Below, in pieces: positions 6,808 through 15,980 of a stretch of DNA of 53,047 bases. The notes below the pieces were generated by a model. That model searched no databases, had not been told where the DNA came from, and saw only the letters and a program-made list of their open reading frames with translations. The number at the start of each line of letters is the position of its first letter. Position 1 is the first letter of the stretch. The position numbers and the translations under genes are program-made. This stretch comes from Collinsella sp. (GTDB lineage: Bacteria > Actinomycetota > Coriobacteriia > Coriobacteriales > Coriobacteriaceae): NCBI GenBank assembly GCA_019425005.1, contig JAHYYK010000006.1:1-53047 (forward strand). Direction: 5' to 3'.

Positions 6808-7818
6808 CTACTCGACCGTTATGGTGATGTTTTCCCGGTGTGCGCGGATAACACCCCAGCTAAAGTGCTCGATCAGTTGCTCGGCAGAGCGCGGCGTGGT
6901 GTCCGGCGCGATGCCCGTTTGCCCGGCGAGCCAGCCCAGCAGTGCCTCGGGTGTGCCAAAGCGGGCGCGGAGCTCGCCCAGGTCCAGATCGCGATCGCGC
7001 TTGGAAAGGCGGCGGCCGTCCGGTGACATGAGCAGCGGAATGTGCGCGTAGTGTGGTGTGGGCAGTTCCAGCAGATGCTGCAGATAGATCTGGCGCGGCG
7101 TGGAGCCAAGCAGGTCGCATCCGCGTACGATCTCGGTAATACCCATGGCGGCGTCATCGACCACCACGGCCAGCTGATAGGCAAACACGCCGTCGCTGCG
7201 GCGCACCAAAAAGTCGCCGCACTCGGTGGCGAGCGCCTCGCATTGGGCACCATACGTGCGATCCACGAATTCGATCACATCGTCTGCGAGGTCGTCGACG
7301 GCGGGCACGCGCAGGCGCGTGGCCGGGGCGCGCAGCTCACTGCGGCGGGCGACCTCTTCGGCAGAAAGGCCTCTGCAGGCGCCGCGGTAGATGGGCGTGC
7401 CGTCGCTGGCATGCGGCGCGCTTGCGGCGTGGAGTTCGGCGCGCGTACAAAAGCAGGGGTAGGTGAGGCCGGCGTCCTGCAGCTGGTGCAGGGCGTCCTC
7501 GTACAGATCCAGGCGATCGTGCTGGTAGTAGGGTCCTTCGTCCCACTTCAGCCCCAGCCAGGCTAGGTCGTCGATGAGCTGGGCGGCAAGTTCCGGGCGC
7601 TTGCAGCGATCGTCCAGGTCCTCGATGCGCAACACGATGCTGCCGCCCTGGCTGCGGGCCGAAAGCCACGTGCATAGGCAGCTGAACACGTTGCCCAGGT
7701 GCATACGGCCCGAGGGCGACGGGGCAAAGCGGCCCACGACGGGCGCGGGGGCGGGAGAGGGGGTCGTCGTTAGCGCGTCCGCGGCGGGCGTTGCTATGTT
7801 GCGTGCGTTGATATCCAT
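6808..7818 (-). CDS. gluQRS: Glutamyl-Q tRNA(Asp) synthetase
   Basis: 336 residues. A truncated GluRS-like enzyme that charges glutamate onto queuosine at position 34 of tRNA-Asp. Class I signatures are visible: GRFAPSPSGRMHLGN (HIGH region), the IEDLDDRC motif, zinc-binding CFC and YRGAC, and RLSKRDRDLDL in place of KMSKS. It lacks the anticodon-binding half of GluRS, as expected. I chose the ATG at 7818 rather than a GTG at 7842, because TATACT (complement of about 7827-7832) ends seven bases before the ATG, implying a leaderless transcript. Confidence 0.93.
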   Translation of the reverse strand: MDINARNIATPAADALTTTPSPAPAPVVGRFAPSPSGRMHLGNVFSCLCTWLSARSQGGSIVLRIEDLDDRCKRPELAAQLIDDLAWLGLKWDEGPYYQHDRLDLYEDALHQLQDAGLTYPCFCTRAELHAASAPHASDGTPIYRGACRGLSAEEVARRSELRAPATRLRVPAVDDLADDVIEFVDRTYGAQCEALATECGDFLVRRSDGVFAYQLAVVVDDAAMGITEIVRGCDLLGSTPRQIYLQHLLELPTPHYAHIPLLMSPDGRRLSKRDRDLDLGELRARFGTPEALLGWLAGQTGIAPDTTPRSAEQLIEHFSWGVIRAHRENITITVE

Positions 7819-7826
7819 GCGGACGA

Positions 7827-7832
7827 GTATAG
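7827..7832 (-). promoter_or_regulatory. Probable -10 box of a leaderless gluQRS transcript
   Basis: TATACT on the minus strand ends seven bases before the ATG, so transcription would start at or next to the start codon. No ribosome-binding site precedes that ATG. The -35 region is not recognisable. Confidence 0.5.
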
Positions 7833-7955
7833 CGCGGGGCACGATGGGGAGGCGTCACTGTGGTCCGCAAGTTGTCGAGGCTCCGCATTGCGTATGGCGG
7901 GCCGCAGACTCGGTGCTTTGATTCCTGTCCATCAACTCGGCACCTTTGACGACAG

Positions 7956-7989
7956 AAACCCCGGCAGCTCTTCGCAACTGCCGGGGTTT
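7956..7989. terminator. Perfect stem-loop in the gluQRS-DUF2207 gap
   Basis: A 12-bp perfect stem (7956-7967 with 7978-7989) with an A-run on the left and a T-run on the right, so it could terminate in either direction. The surrounding gap 7819-8326 has no supported gene; around 8164-8216 there is a relic of the GGGGAC/GCCGGCA palindromic repeat family. Confidence 0.5.
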
Positions 7990-8326
7990 CCGCGGAAAAG
8001 GGGGACATGATCCTCGAGCGAACGGCAAAGGGGCAAACCGTTTTCGCTCAATTGCTTTATGCCCCTCGGCTGGCGGCTCAATCAGCGTATGCCGCGCCCA
8101 CACAAAGCCGCTACACCTGTGACGGAGCTGTGAAGTGGTATCTATCGTTGGCGCGGGCCATGGCAAGGAGTGTCCCAGACTGCCGGCAGATAAGGAACGT
8201 CCCCAAGTGCCGGCCGTGGACGTGACTTTCGTCCCGTTTGATACTCCGCTGGCCTAGATGTTCGTCACATGAGCCCGCAAACGTGGGACAATGACGCTAC
8301 TGGTACCACAGACAAAGGATGTGCCT

Positions 8327-10273
8327 ATGAACGCCCCCGTTGCCCAGCCCTGTCGGCAGCGCCGCCTGTTTGCGCGATTCGCTTCCGTCTGCGCACTCGT
8401 CGCGCTTGCGTTGTTGCTGCTGCCTGCCGCCGCGCACGCCGACGGCTACTCCATGAGCCAAACCTACATCGGCGCCACGGTTGAGGCCGATGGCTCGCTG
8501 ACCGTTGTCGAGGGACGCCAGTTCGATTTCGACGACGACATCAACGGCGTGTATTGGGATATCAATACAGGCTCTAACCAGCAAGGCGGCTCGGTGGTCG
8601 TCAATGTGCTAAGCGTCGAGGAAGACGACACTGCGTTTAACAAGGTCGACAGCGCAAACAAAGGCGACGACGGCGTCTACACGGTCGAGCAGACCGATGA
8701 CGGCGTAAGGATTAAGGTGTTCAGCCCCCACGAGAGCGGCGACAGCGCAATCTACTACGTGAGTTATTCCATGACCGGTGCGGTTATGAACTGGGCCGAT
8801 ACCGCCGAGCTTTACTGGAAATTTGTGGGTGACGGCTGGTCGGCGGATTCCGATGACGTCGAGATGGAAGTGTATTTCGCAAATGCCGCTGCCGGGACGG
8901 CTGCCGTCAAGGGCGATAACTTCCGCGCATGGGGCCACGGTCCGCTGACGGGCGACGTGTCGCTCGATGAGGACGAGCCCATGGTCATCTATACCATTCC
9001 CTGCGTGCATCAGGGCGAATTCGCCGAGGCACGCATCGCCTTCCCCAGCGACTGGGTGCCGCAGCTTGCCGCCTCGGGCGAAGAGCGCATGTCAACGATC
9101 CTGAGCGAAGAGAAGGAATGGGCCGACGAAGCTAACGCCCGCCGTGAGCACGCGCGTGCGGTTGCCAGCGCGATTGCCGTGGTGTGTGTTGTCGTGGCGG
9201 TTGCCTATACCGGTGTGATCGTGATGCTTAAGCTGCGCAGGCCCAAGCCCAAGCCGCTCTTCCAGGACGAGTACTTCCGCGATGTGCCCTCGGCCGACCA
9301 TCCCGCGGTGCTTGCAGCTCTCATGAGCTGGAACGACGTGCCCGATCAGGCATATATCGCCACGCTTATGAAGCTCACCGACGACCGCGTGATCAAGCTG
9401 GAAGAAGCGACCGAGACCAAGAAGAAGGGTCTGCTCCGTCGCGAAAAAGAGGAGCAGACGTATCGCATCACAGTGACCGACGAGGCCTGGAAGGCTGCCA
9501 AGAAGGACGGCATCGATCGCGATGTGCTCAAGGTCTTCTTCGCCGGCGTTAAGCCCGATAAAGACGGCGTCCGTTCACGCACGTTTAGCGAGCTGGAGGA
9601 GTATGCCAGCGAGCGTACTGAATCTGTTGGCGACAAGCTCGAGGACTATCAGAGCACAGTTAAGGGCAAGCTGGAGGCGCGCGAGCTTATTGCATCGGAT
9701 GGCGCTATCGCGATGGTGGCCGGCCTGGTTCTCGGTATCATCATCGTCTTTGGCATTCTGGGCTCTCTGATCTATACCGACTTTGCGGACGCCAACGTCG
9801 GTGCCGCTATGATCTCGATCCCCGTCACGATCGTGGGCTTTGTCCTGAGCTGCACCTTCCGCCGCTACACGCCGGAGGGCGCCGAGGTGGCGGCTCGCTG
9901 CAAGGCGCTCAAGCATTGGCTTGAGGACTTTACGCGCCTGAAGGAGGCCATTCCCAGCGACCTGATCTTGTGGAACAAACTGCTGGTGATGGGCGTTGCC
10001 CTGGGCGTTTCGAAAGAAGTGCTGCGACAGCTGGCCGAGGCCGTGCCAGCGGACCTGCGCAACAGCGACGATTTCTACGACAACTACCCCTGCTACTGGT
10101 GGTATTACCATCACTACGGCAACGAGTCCCCGCTCGATTCGTTCAACGATGTGTACCACGAGACCATCCGCGAGCTGGCTTCGAGTTCCGATAGCTCGAG
10201 CGGCGGCAGCGGCGGCGGCTTTTCCGGTGGCGGCGGTGGCGGCGTCGGCGGAGGCGGCGGCGGAACGTTCTAG
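8327..10273 (+). CDS. DUF2207 (YciQ-like) secreted/membrane-anchored protein
   Basis: 648 residues from the ATG at 8327, with AAAGGA upstream. A Sec signal peptide (basic RQRRLFARF, hydrophobic core, AHA-DG cleavage site near 38) leads into an extracellular beta-rich domain (40-280) typical of DUF2207. Transmembrane helices lie near 290-310 and as a pair near 470-530. The C-terminus is a Ser-rich stretch followed by a long Gly tract (SGGGFSGGGGGGVGGGG), a hallmark of the family. Function is unknown; members are envelope proteins. The transcript probably ends in the repeat element at 10388-10614, which contains a terminator-like hairpin. Confidence 0.9.
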   Translation: MNAPVAQPCRQRRLFARFASVCALVALALLLLPAAAHADGYSMSQTYIGATVEADGSLTVVEGRQFDFDDDINGVYWDINTGSNQQGGSVVVNVLSVEEDDTAFNKVDSANKGDDGVYTVEQTDDGVRIKVFSPHESGDSAIYYVSYSMTGAVMNWADTAELYWKFVGDGWSADSDDVEMEVYFANAAAGTAAVKGDNFRAWGHGPLTGDVSLDEDEPMVIYTIPCVHQGEFAEARIAFPSDWVPQLAASGEERMSTILSEEKEWADEANARREHARAVASAIAVVCVVVAVAYTGVIVMLKLRRPKPKPLFQDEYFRDVPSADHPAVLAALMSWNDVPDQAYIATLMKLTDDRVIKLEEATETKKKGLLRREKEEQTYRITVTDEAWKAAKKDGIDRDVLKVFFAGVKPDKDGVRSRTFSELEEYASERTESVGDKLEDYQSTVKGKLEARELIASDGAIAMVAGLVLGIIIVFGILGSLIYTDFADANVGAAMISIPVTIVGFVLSCTFRRYTPEGAEVAARCKALKHWLEDFTRLKEAIPSDLILWNKLLVMGVALGVSKEVLRQLAEAVPADLRNSDDFYDNYPCYWWYYHHYGNESPLDSFNDVYHETIRELASSSDSSSGGSGGGFSGGGGGGVGGGGGGTF

Positions 10274-10387
10274 CGAGCGCTTGCTTTGGGGTGGATCTTT
10301 CTGGGCGGTTGCCAGGGAAGATTCATCCCATTTTTGTGCATCGAAACGGGTCAAACTTTCCGCTGAGGACCTTCGCGCAAGGGGCAG

Positions 10388-10614
10388 TGGACAAAAAATG
10401 CCAAATATGAGTACTGTTGCTGCGTTGGTCACATATGTTTGCACATAATAATGGCTCCTAATGAGAGTACTTCTCGTTAGGAGCCTATTTTATTGAACAT
10501 TTGGGGAGCTACGTCAGCTCGTGCAGCTGGTCGTCATGCCTACAAGCATCAAAAATGCCCCAAATCGCTGCTACTAAAAAGGTAACAGTACTCATATTTG
10601 ATGTTTTTTGACCA
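10388..10614. mobile_element. MITE-like inverted-repeat element, copy 1
   Basis: A 227-bp element whose terminal arms (about 10388-10418 and 10584-10614) are inverted repeats sharing the core CAAATATGAGTACTGT. The same core and the outer (T)GG-CAAAAA ends occur in the element at 52305-52521, though the interiors differ. There is no transposase inside. It lies just after the DUF2207 gene and contains a terminator-like hairpin at 10453-10485. Confidence 0.75.
10453..10489 (+). terminator. Terminator-like hairpin inside the MITE-like element
   Basis: A 13-bp stem (10453-10465 with 10473-10485, one G-T pair) with a seven-base loop, followed by TATTTTATT. It could terminate the DUF2207 transcript. 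Confidence 0.65.
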
Positions 10615-10683
10615 CAGCTATTTGCAGATCACCAAGGCTACTCATTGGGGACAGACTTAAATGACTAGGTGTGGCTGCCTGGG

Positions 10684-11325
10684 CTAGGCTGTTAGGTCGA
10701 GTTCGTAGAGAAAGCTTTCACGCGGCATGTCGTGACGGCGCTCTTCGCGGTTGGCGCGGTGCGTGGCCGTGCGCTTAAAGCCGTGCAGCTCGTAGAATTT
10801 CCACGAGCAGTTGGAATCGGTATACAGGTGTGCGCTGGTCGCCCCGCACGAGGACAGATGTGAGATTGCGGCGTCGAGCAGCACCGATCCCACGCCCAGG
10901 CCGTGGACGTCAGGGTCGACGGCGAGCAGCGTGACCTCATTGTCATGCGGCAGTGGGCTTTTCTCGAGCAGGCGGTTGTTGGTTCGAATGGTGGCGCGCA
11001 CAAACGAGAGATACTCGGCGCACGACTCGGGTTCTAGCTCACGCATCTGCGACAGCAGTGTACGCTCAGTATCCATCCAATGTTCCCTGACGGCGGTGCC
11101 GGAGCTCTGTCCCGCACGCGCAAGCGAAATGCCGCGCGCCTCGCCATCTATAACTGCAACCTGCGAAAACGTTGAGGAAGAAAGGCAATAGGCGAGGTCG
11201 CACGCGGCTTCGAGGCGGTTGTACTCATCGTTATCCGAGTTGTTGTGCCAAAGCTGCTGCAAGATCAGCGCGATGGCGTCGAAATCTTCGGTATCAAACG
11301 GTCGGTAGAGAACCCGCGAGACCAT
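10684..11325 (-). CDS. GNAT-family N-acetyltransferase
   Basis: 213 residues. The acetyl-CoA binding motif A is clear: LLAVDPDVHGLGVGSVLLD (about 132-150), followed by the motif B region WKFYELHGFKRT (about 180-191). The N-terminal half carries the substrate-binding part; substrate unknown. A single gene flanked by a MITE-like element downstream and divergent from purH upstream. Start ATG at 11325, preceded by AAAGAGG on the minus strand. Confidence 0.9.
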   Translation of the reverse strand: MVSRVLYRPFDTEDFDAIALILQQLWHNNSDNDEYNRLEAACDLAYCLSSSTFSQVAVIDGEARGISLARAGQSSGTAVREHWMDTERTLLSQMRELEPESCAEYLSFVRATIRTNNRLLEKSPLPHDNEVTLLAVDPDVHGLGVGSVLLDAAISHLSSCGATSAHLYTDSNCSWKFYELHGFKRTATHRANREERRHDMPRESFLYELDLTA

Positions 11326-11590
11326 GGTGCCTCTTTCTATTGCGGATACATATCGAGCACAGTTCTACCACGCCATTGGCATCTAATTATGGTGCCCCTG
11401 TGTTCCATGAACTCACCGTGCCCATCCCCTCCGCGCGCAAACTTTTTCTGCACATGCGCCCGTTGCGGGGTGCATCGATGCGCTCGATGCGCTACATTGA
11501 ATCAGTATTTTCAATGCCGCTGCGCGAGCGCTGCAGATCGACGTATCACCGACTCACAGAGCACGGCGGCGTACCAGACAGGAGGACTGC

Positions 11591-13198
11591 ATGGGATCTG
11601 ATGTGAAGATCGCACGCGCGTTGATCTCGGTTACCGATAAAACGGGCGTCGTCGATTTCGCACGGACGCTGGTCGATGACTTTGGCGTCGAGATCATCTC
11701 TACGGGCGGCACGGCTCGTGCCATCGAGGACGCGGGCGTTCCCGTAACCCCCATCGAGGAGTTCACGGGCTATCCCGAGATGATGGACGGCCGCGTTAAG
11801 ACCCTGCACCCCAAGGTTCACGGCGCGCTGCTGGCCCGCCGCGATTCCGAGCAGCACATGCAGGAGGCCGCTCAGCACGGCATTAAGCTGATCGACTTGG
11901 TCGTCGTCAACCTGTACGAGTTCGAGAAGACCGTCGCCAACCCCGAGGTCACCTTTGCGGATGCCATCGAGCACATCGACATCGGTGGTCCCTCCATGCT
12001 GCGCTCTGCCGCCAAGAACGCCGCGAGCGTTACCGTCATCTCCGACCCGGCCGACTATGATGCCGTCCTGGCCGAGATGCGCGAGACCGGTGGCTGCACC
12101 ACGCTTTCCACCCGTCGCCGCCTGCAGGTGAAGGTCTACCAGACTACCGCCGCCTACGACACGGCTATCTCCCGTTGGCTTGCCGCTCAGGCAAGCGACG
12201 TGGCGGACACCTCTGCCAAGCTCGAGATCTCGCTGGAGAAGGTCGACGACCTGCGCTATGGTGAGAATCCTCAGCAAAAGGCTACGGTCTACCGCTTTGC
12301 CGAGGGCTGCGAGAACACCGCGAGCTCTCAGTTCCCGCTTGTGGGCTCCGAGCAGATCCAGGGCAAGCCGCTCAGCTACAACAACTATCTGGACGCCGAT
12401 GCCGCCTGGAACCTGGTCCGCGAGTTCGACGAGCCGGCCTGCGTGATCCTCAAGCATCAGAACCCCTGCGGTTCCGCCGTTGCCGAGGACATCACGGCCG
12501 CCTACGACCGCGCTTTCGCCTGCGATCCCAAGAGCGCCTTCGGCGGCATCATCGCCTGCAACCGCGAGGTTCCCTTTGAGCTGGTTGAGCACTTCGCCGA
12601 CCAGAACAAGCAGTTCGTCGAGGTCATCATCGCCCCGAGCTACACCGATGAGGCGCTCGAGCGCATGGTCAAGCGCCCCAACCTGCGCGTGCTGGCTACC
12701 GGCGGCGTGGACCACGGTGCCCAGGTGGAGCTGCGCTCCATCGACGGCGGCATGCTGGTGCAGGAGGTCGACCACGTGACCGAGGATCCCGCGACCTTTA
12801 CGTTCCCCACCGATCGCAAGCCCACCGACGCTGAGATGGCCGAGCTCGAGTTTGCCTGGAAGGTCTGCAAGGGCGTCAAGTCCAACGCCATCCTGGTCTC
12901 CAAGGGCAAGGCCGGCATTGGCATGGGCCCCGGTCAGCCCAACCGCGTTGACTCTGCGCTGCTTGCCTGCGAGCGCGCCGAGGACTTCTGCGAGCGCGAG
13001 GGCGTGGAGAAGGGCGGCTTTGCCTGCGCAAGCGACGCGTTCTTCCCGTTCCGCGACAACGTCGACGTGCTTGCCGCACACGGCGTGACCTGCATCATCC
13101 AGCCCGGCGGCTCCAAGCGCGATGACGAGAGCATCCAGGCCTGCAACGAGCACAATATTGCTATGGTGTTTACGGGCGCCCGCCACTTTAGGCACTAA
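11591..13198 (+). CDS. purH: AICAR transformylase / IMP cyclohydrolase
   Basis: 535 residues, the usual length. It catalyses the last two steps of IMP synthesis: formylation of AICAR with 10-formyl-THF, then ring closure. The N-terminal MGS-like cyclohydrolase domain (1-150) shows ALISVTDKTG, IISTGGTA and DGRVKTLHPKVHG. The transformylase domain follows with KHQNPCGSAV, PKSAFGGIIA and, near the end, CIIQPGGSKRDDE. The ATG at 11591 has GGAGGA five bases upstream. It stands alone, without other pur genes, and is followed by a good terminator. The 265-base leader from 11326 holds no riboswitch I can recognise. Confidence 0.97.
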   Translation: MGSDVKIARALISVTDKTGVVDFARTLVDDFGVEIISTGGTARAIEDAGVPVTPIEEFTGYPEMMDGRVKTLHPKVHGALLARRDSEQHMQEAAQHGIKLIDLVVVNLYEFEKTVANPEVTFADAIEHIDIGGPSMLRSAAKNAASVTVISDPADYDAVLAEMRETGGCTTLSTRRRLQVKVYQTTAAYDTAISRWLAAQASDVADTSAKLEISLEKVDDLRYGENPQQKATVYRFAEGCENTASSQFPLVGSEQIQGKPLSYNNYLDADAAWNLVREFDEPACVILKHQNPCGSAVAEDITAAYDRAFACDPKSAFGGIIACNREVPFELVEHFADQNKQFVEVIIAPSYTDEALERMVKRPNLRVLATGGVDHGAQVELRSIDGGMLVQEVDHVTEDPATFTFPTDRKPTDAEMAELEFAWKVCKGVKSNAILVSKGKAGIGMGPGQPNRVDSALLACERAEDFCEREGVEKGGFACASDAFFPFRDNVDVLAAHGVTCIIQPGGSKRDDESIQACNEHNIAMVFTGARHFRH

Positions 13199-13227
13199 GT
13201 TTCGCCCCGGGACAAAATAATCTCTGC

Positions 13228-13263
13228 AAAAGACGGTCGCTCCGTTTGGAGGGCCGTCTTTTT
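13228..13263 (+). terminator. Rho-independent terminator of purH
   Basis: Stem 13228-13236 with 13254-13262 (AAAAGACGG / CCGTCTTTT) followed by T residues. A TATAAG box at 13266-13271 just after it may be the -10 of the next gene. Confidence 0.85.
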
Positions 13264-13279
13264 GGTATAAGAGGACGGA

Positions 13280-14011
13280 ATGACTAACACGAAAGGTATG
13301 ACCATGCCCCAGATTGATGATGCCGAGCTGTTTGGCAATGCCGAGGATCAGCGTGCGTACGAGGACTTTTGCGCCAATCAGGAGGCGGTCGAGAAGTTTA
13401 CGCTCGACAAGCCCGCGCTTGTCTGCCGTTGGCGCATGTCCAACAAAAAGGTGCCCATGCTCAACCGCCACATTCGCGCACTGTCCGAGCGCCTGGTACA
13501 GGGCGAGCCGCTTACCCATAACATGCTCAGCTGGGCCAAGCAGCACGTTGAGTGGTCGCTTGCCGAGGGCGATTACACCGCGCACGACGGCGTGCTCATG
13601 CTGGTGATTGACGTCAACGGCAACGCTGCCATGACGGTGGGGGAGTACGAGCCGCTGGCCGATACGTCGGCCAAGGCGCTGCGTGCCCGCTCCGCCGAGG
13701 CCCGCTCCGAGGCCGACGAGACCGGCGTGGCGCCCGAGCTGCTCGCCGCCGTCAACAACGGCGAGCTTGCCTTTGTGGCGCCGGCGGACGAGTGCCTGTG
13801 CGGCACGGGGACGCTCATCGAGCAGCTGGCCCAGACCAAGGGCATCTCGGTCACGCGCGTAGATATTCCCGCGCAGCTTAAGGGCGCGCTGTTCCTGGTG
13901 AGCGACGAGCACGGCGTGGTCCCCGCCGACGATACCGATGCCGCAGAGGCGGACGCTGCTATGGTCGCCTTCTTCGCCGACGGCTACGAAAAGCTCCGTG
14001 CCCGCCGCTAA
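13280..14011 (+). CDS. Hypothetical protein, soluble, unrecognised
   Basis: 243 residues from ATG 13280 (AGAGGA just upstream); in-frame ATGs at 13298 and 13304 are also possible, the last with GAAAGG at good spacing. The protein is soluble and acidic with an Ala/Glu-rich middle. Segments such as ALVCRWRMSNKKVPMLNRH and ECLCGTGTLIEQLAQTKGI faintly recall fold-type IV PLP enzymes, but no catalytic lysine pattern could be confirmed. Codon use matches the host. It follows the purH terminator and probably has its own promoter (TATAAG at 13266). Confidence 0.8.
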   Translation: MTNTKGMTMPQIDDAELFGNAEDQRAYEDFCANQEAVEKFTLDKPALVCRWRMSNKKVPMLNRHIRALSERLVQGEPLTHNMLSWAKQHVEWSLAEGDYTAHDGVLMLVIDVNGNAAMTVGEYEPLADTSAKALRARSAEARSEADETGVAPELLAAVNNGELAFVAPADECLCGTGTLIEQLAQTKGISVTRVDIPAQLKGALFLVSDEHGVVPADDTDAAEADAAMVAFFADGYEKLRARR

Positions 14012-14189
14012 ATGATTTTTCTGGGACGGGGATTAAAGAACATTTTGGTCCCCGCCACCGCCGCGAGTGCGAGGCGGACAAAACGCCCCCGCTCGCGAAC
14101 AGTTCTGTCACCTTGGCGCCGCGCGCGGTGCACACCTGCAGTTTCGCAGCCATAATGGTGGCAAGACAACCAAGAGGGGAGCGGAATCC

Positions 14190-14861
14190 ATGGCGCTAAT
14201 CTATATCGTTGAGGACGACGAGCCCATTCGTCGCGAGCTTGCCGACATCCTTGCCCGTGCCGGTTTTGAGGTTGAGGCCTGCGAATCGTTCGAGCACGTC
14301 TCGCGTGACATCCTGGCCGCTGCACCCGACTTGGTACTGCTCGACCTGACGCTTCCCGTCAAAGACGGCCAGCACATCTGCCATGAGGTCCGTCGCGAAT
14401 CCGAGGTCCCCATCATCGTTCTCACGTCGCGCACGACCGAGATCGACGAGGTCATGGCCATGACGCTTGGCGCGGATGACTTTGTTCCCAAGCCCTACAG
14501 CGCGCGCGTGCTCGTGGCGCGCATCAACGCACTGCTGCGTCGCACCGCGGCGGCAGGCGAGCGCAGCACGCTCGTCCATAAGGGATTAGAGCTCGACCTC
14601 GCCCGCTCCATGGTCACCAACACGGCAACCGGCACCAGCACCGAGCTCACCAAAAACGAGCTGCGTATCCTCTCGCTGCTTCTGAGCCGCGCGGGCAAGA
14701 TCGTTTCGCGCTCGGCCATCATGCAGGACCTGTGGGACTCCGACGCCTTCGTGGACGACAACACGCTTACCGTCAACATCAACCGCCTGCGCACCACGCT
14801 CGATAAAATCGGCATCAAGGGGTATTTGACGACGCACCGCGGCCAGGGCTATTCGGTCTAG
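14190..14861 (+). CDS. OmpR-family response regulator, BceR/GraR-like
   Basis: 223 residues from the ATG at 14190 (AGGGGAG upstream); an upstream in-frame start at 14067 has no ribosome site. Receiver domain with acidic VEDDEP (7-12), phosphoacceptor Asp52 in LVLLDLTLP and Lys near 101 in FVPKPYS. A winged-helix domain spans about 130-223 (TELTKNELRILSLLLSRAGK, then TTHRGQGYSV). Paired with the kinase that starts nine bases after its stop. This subfamily usually controls antimicrobial-peptide detoxification transporters, but none lies nearby. Confidence 0.94.
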   Translation: MALIYIVEDDEPIRRELADILARAGFEVEACESFEHVSRDILAAAPDLVLLDLTLPVKDGQHICHEVRRESEVPIIVLTSRTTEIDEVMAMTLGADDFVPKPYSARVLVARINALLRRTAAAGERSTLVHKGLELDLARSMVTNTATGTSTELTKNELRILSLLLSRAGKIVSRSAIMQDLWDSDAFVDDNTLTVNINRLRTTLDKIGIKGYLTTHRGQGYSV

Positions 14862-14870
14862 GGGCCGGCT

Positions 14871-15914
14871 ATGTCATTTGCCAAATTCTTCAAAGATGCG
14901 CTGCTTCCCGTCGCCGTGTGGGCGTGCGGCGTGCTGCTGAGCTGCTTTGTGCTGACGGTCGCCGGCGCTTCGACATCTATCGTGGTCGTGGCGGTCGGTG
15001 TGTCCTTTATCTTTGGCATGCTGGGCATCGTGATCGAGTATGCGCGTCGCCGCCGTTTTCTGCGCCAGCTGGAGCGTGCGGCAGAGGAGCTCGAGAGTCC
15101 CGCATGGGTGCAGGAGATGGTGCAATGCCCGACCTATGCCGAGGGCGAGCTCGAGTACGAGGTCTTGCGCCGGGTGGGCAAAGCCGCTTGCGACGAAGTT
15201 GCCGAAGGCCGGCGCCAGACCGATGACTATCGCGACTATATCGAGAGCTGGGTCCACGAGGCAAAACTGCCTCTGGCGGCAGCCCATCTGATTCTTGAAA
15301 ACCTGGACGGCAGCGAAGACGACCTGTCGCGTGTGGATGATTTGGGCCGCGAGCTGGCTCGCGTGGAGCGCTATATCGACCAGGCGCTGTACTATGCGCG
15401 CTCGGAAGTCGTGGAGCGCGACTACCTGATTCGCCGCTGGGATCTCAAGACCTTGGTGACGGGTGCGATTAAAGCCAACGCGCGCGAACTTATCGCGGCA
15501 CATGTGGCGCCGGTGTGCGAGAACCTCGACTTTGAGGTCTTTACCGACGAGAAGTGGCTCGAGTTTATTCTGGGCCAGCTCATTCAGAACAGCATTAAAT
15601 ATGCGTGCGAGGACGGCGCGAAGATCGTGTTTTCGGGCGCGTTGCTGGACGAGGGCTTGGCGAGCGAACGCATCGAGCTCACCGTCGCGGACAACGGTTG
15701 CGGCGTGAGCGCGGCCGACCTGCCGCGCGTGTTCGAGAAGGGTTTTACCGGCGACAACGGCCGCGCCACCAAGCGCGCAACGGGCATCGGCCTCTACCTG
15801 GTGGCGCGCCTGTGCTCCAAGATGGGCATCGACGTCACCGCGGCATCCGACTCCGGCGAAGGCTTCGTCGTAACATTCGCGTTTTCAACGAATAAGTTTC
15901 AATACTTCGAGTAA
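14871..15914 (+). CDS. Intramembrane-sensing histidine kinase, BceS-like
   Basis: 347 residues. Two transmembrane helices (about 10-30 and 36-56) with almost no extracellular loop, the mark of intramembrane-sensing kinases. The phosphoacceptor is His129 in SWVHEAKLPLA; the ATPase domain has QLIQNSIKYA (N box), VADNGCGV (G1), VFEKGFTG (F box) and TGIGLYLVARL (G2). BceS-type kinases normally sense a flux through a BceAB transporter; no such ABC genes are within this window on either side, so the sensor partner is elsewhere or different. ATG at 14871 with GGGGCCGGCT upstream is a weak ribosome site, suggesting coupling. Confidence 0.93.
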   Translation: MSFAKFFKDALLPVAVWACGVLLSCFVLTVAGASTSIVVVAVGVSFIFGMLGIVIEYARRRRFLRQLERAAEELESPAWVQEMVQCPTYAEGELEYEVLRRVGKAACDEVAEGRRQTDDYRDYIESWVHEAKLPLAAAHLILENLDGSEDDLSRVDDLGRELARVERYIDQALYYARSEVVERDYLIRRWDLKTLVTGAIKANARELIAAHVAPVCENLDFEVFTDEKWLEFILGQLIQNSIKYACEDGAKIVFSGALLDEGLASERIELTVADNGCGVSAADLPRVFEKGFTGDNGRATKRATGIGLYLVARLCSKMGIDVTAASDSGEGFVVTFAFSTNKFQYFE

Positions 15915-15980
15915 TCAGCCCGCACGGCGCGGTCGATCAGATTCTTCCTATCTAGAAAGAAGCCGGGGCTTCTCAGCAGC

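Noticed and set aside
7855..8166. Possible 103-codon minus-strand gene between gluQRS and the DUF2207 gene
   Set aside because: Crosses the perfect hairpin at 7956-7989, has no ribosome site and an atypical composition.
10981..11000. GGTTCGAAT resembling a tRNA T-loop
   Set aside because: It lies within the acetyltransferase gene and no acceptor or anticodon arm can be built.
11546..13912. 788-codon minus-strand frame
   Set aside because: Antisense to purH and the next gene; long only because of third-position GC bias. No domain is recognisable.
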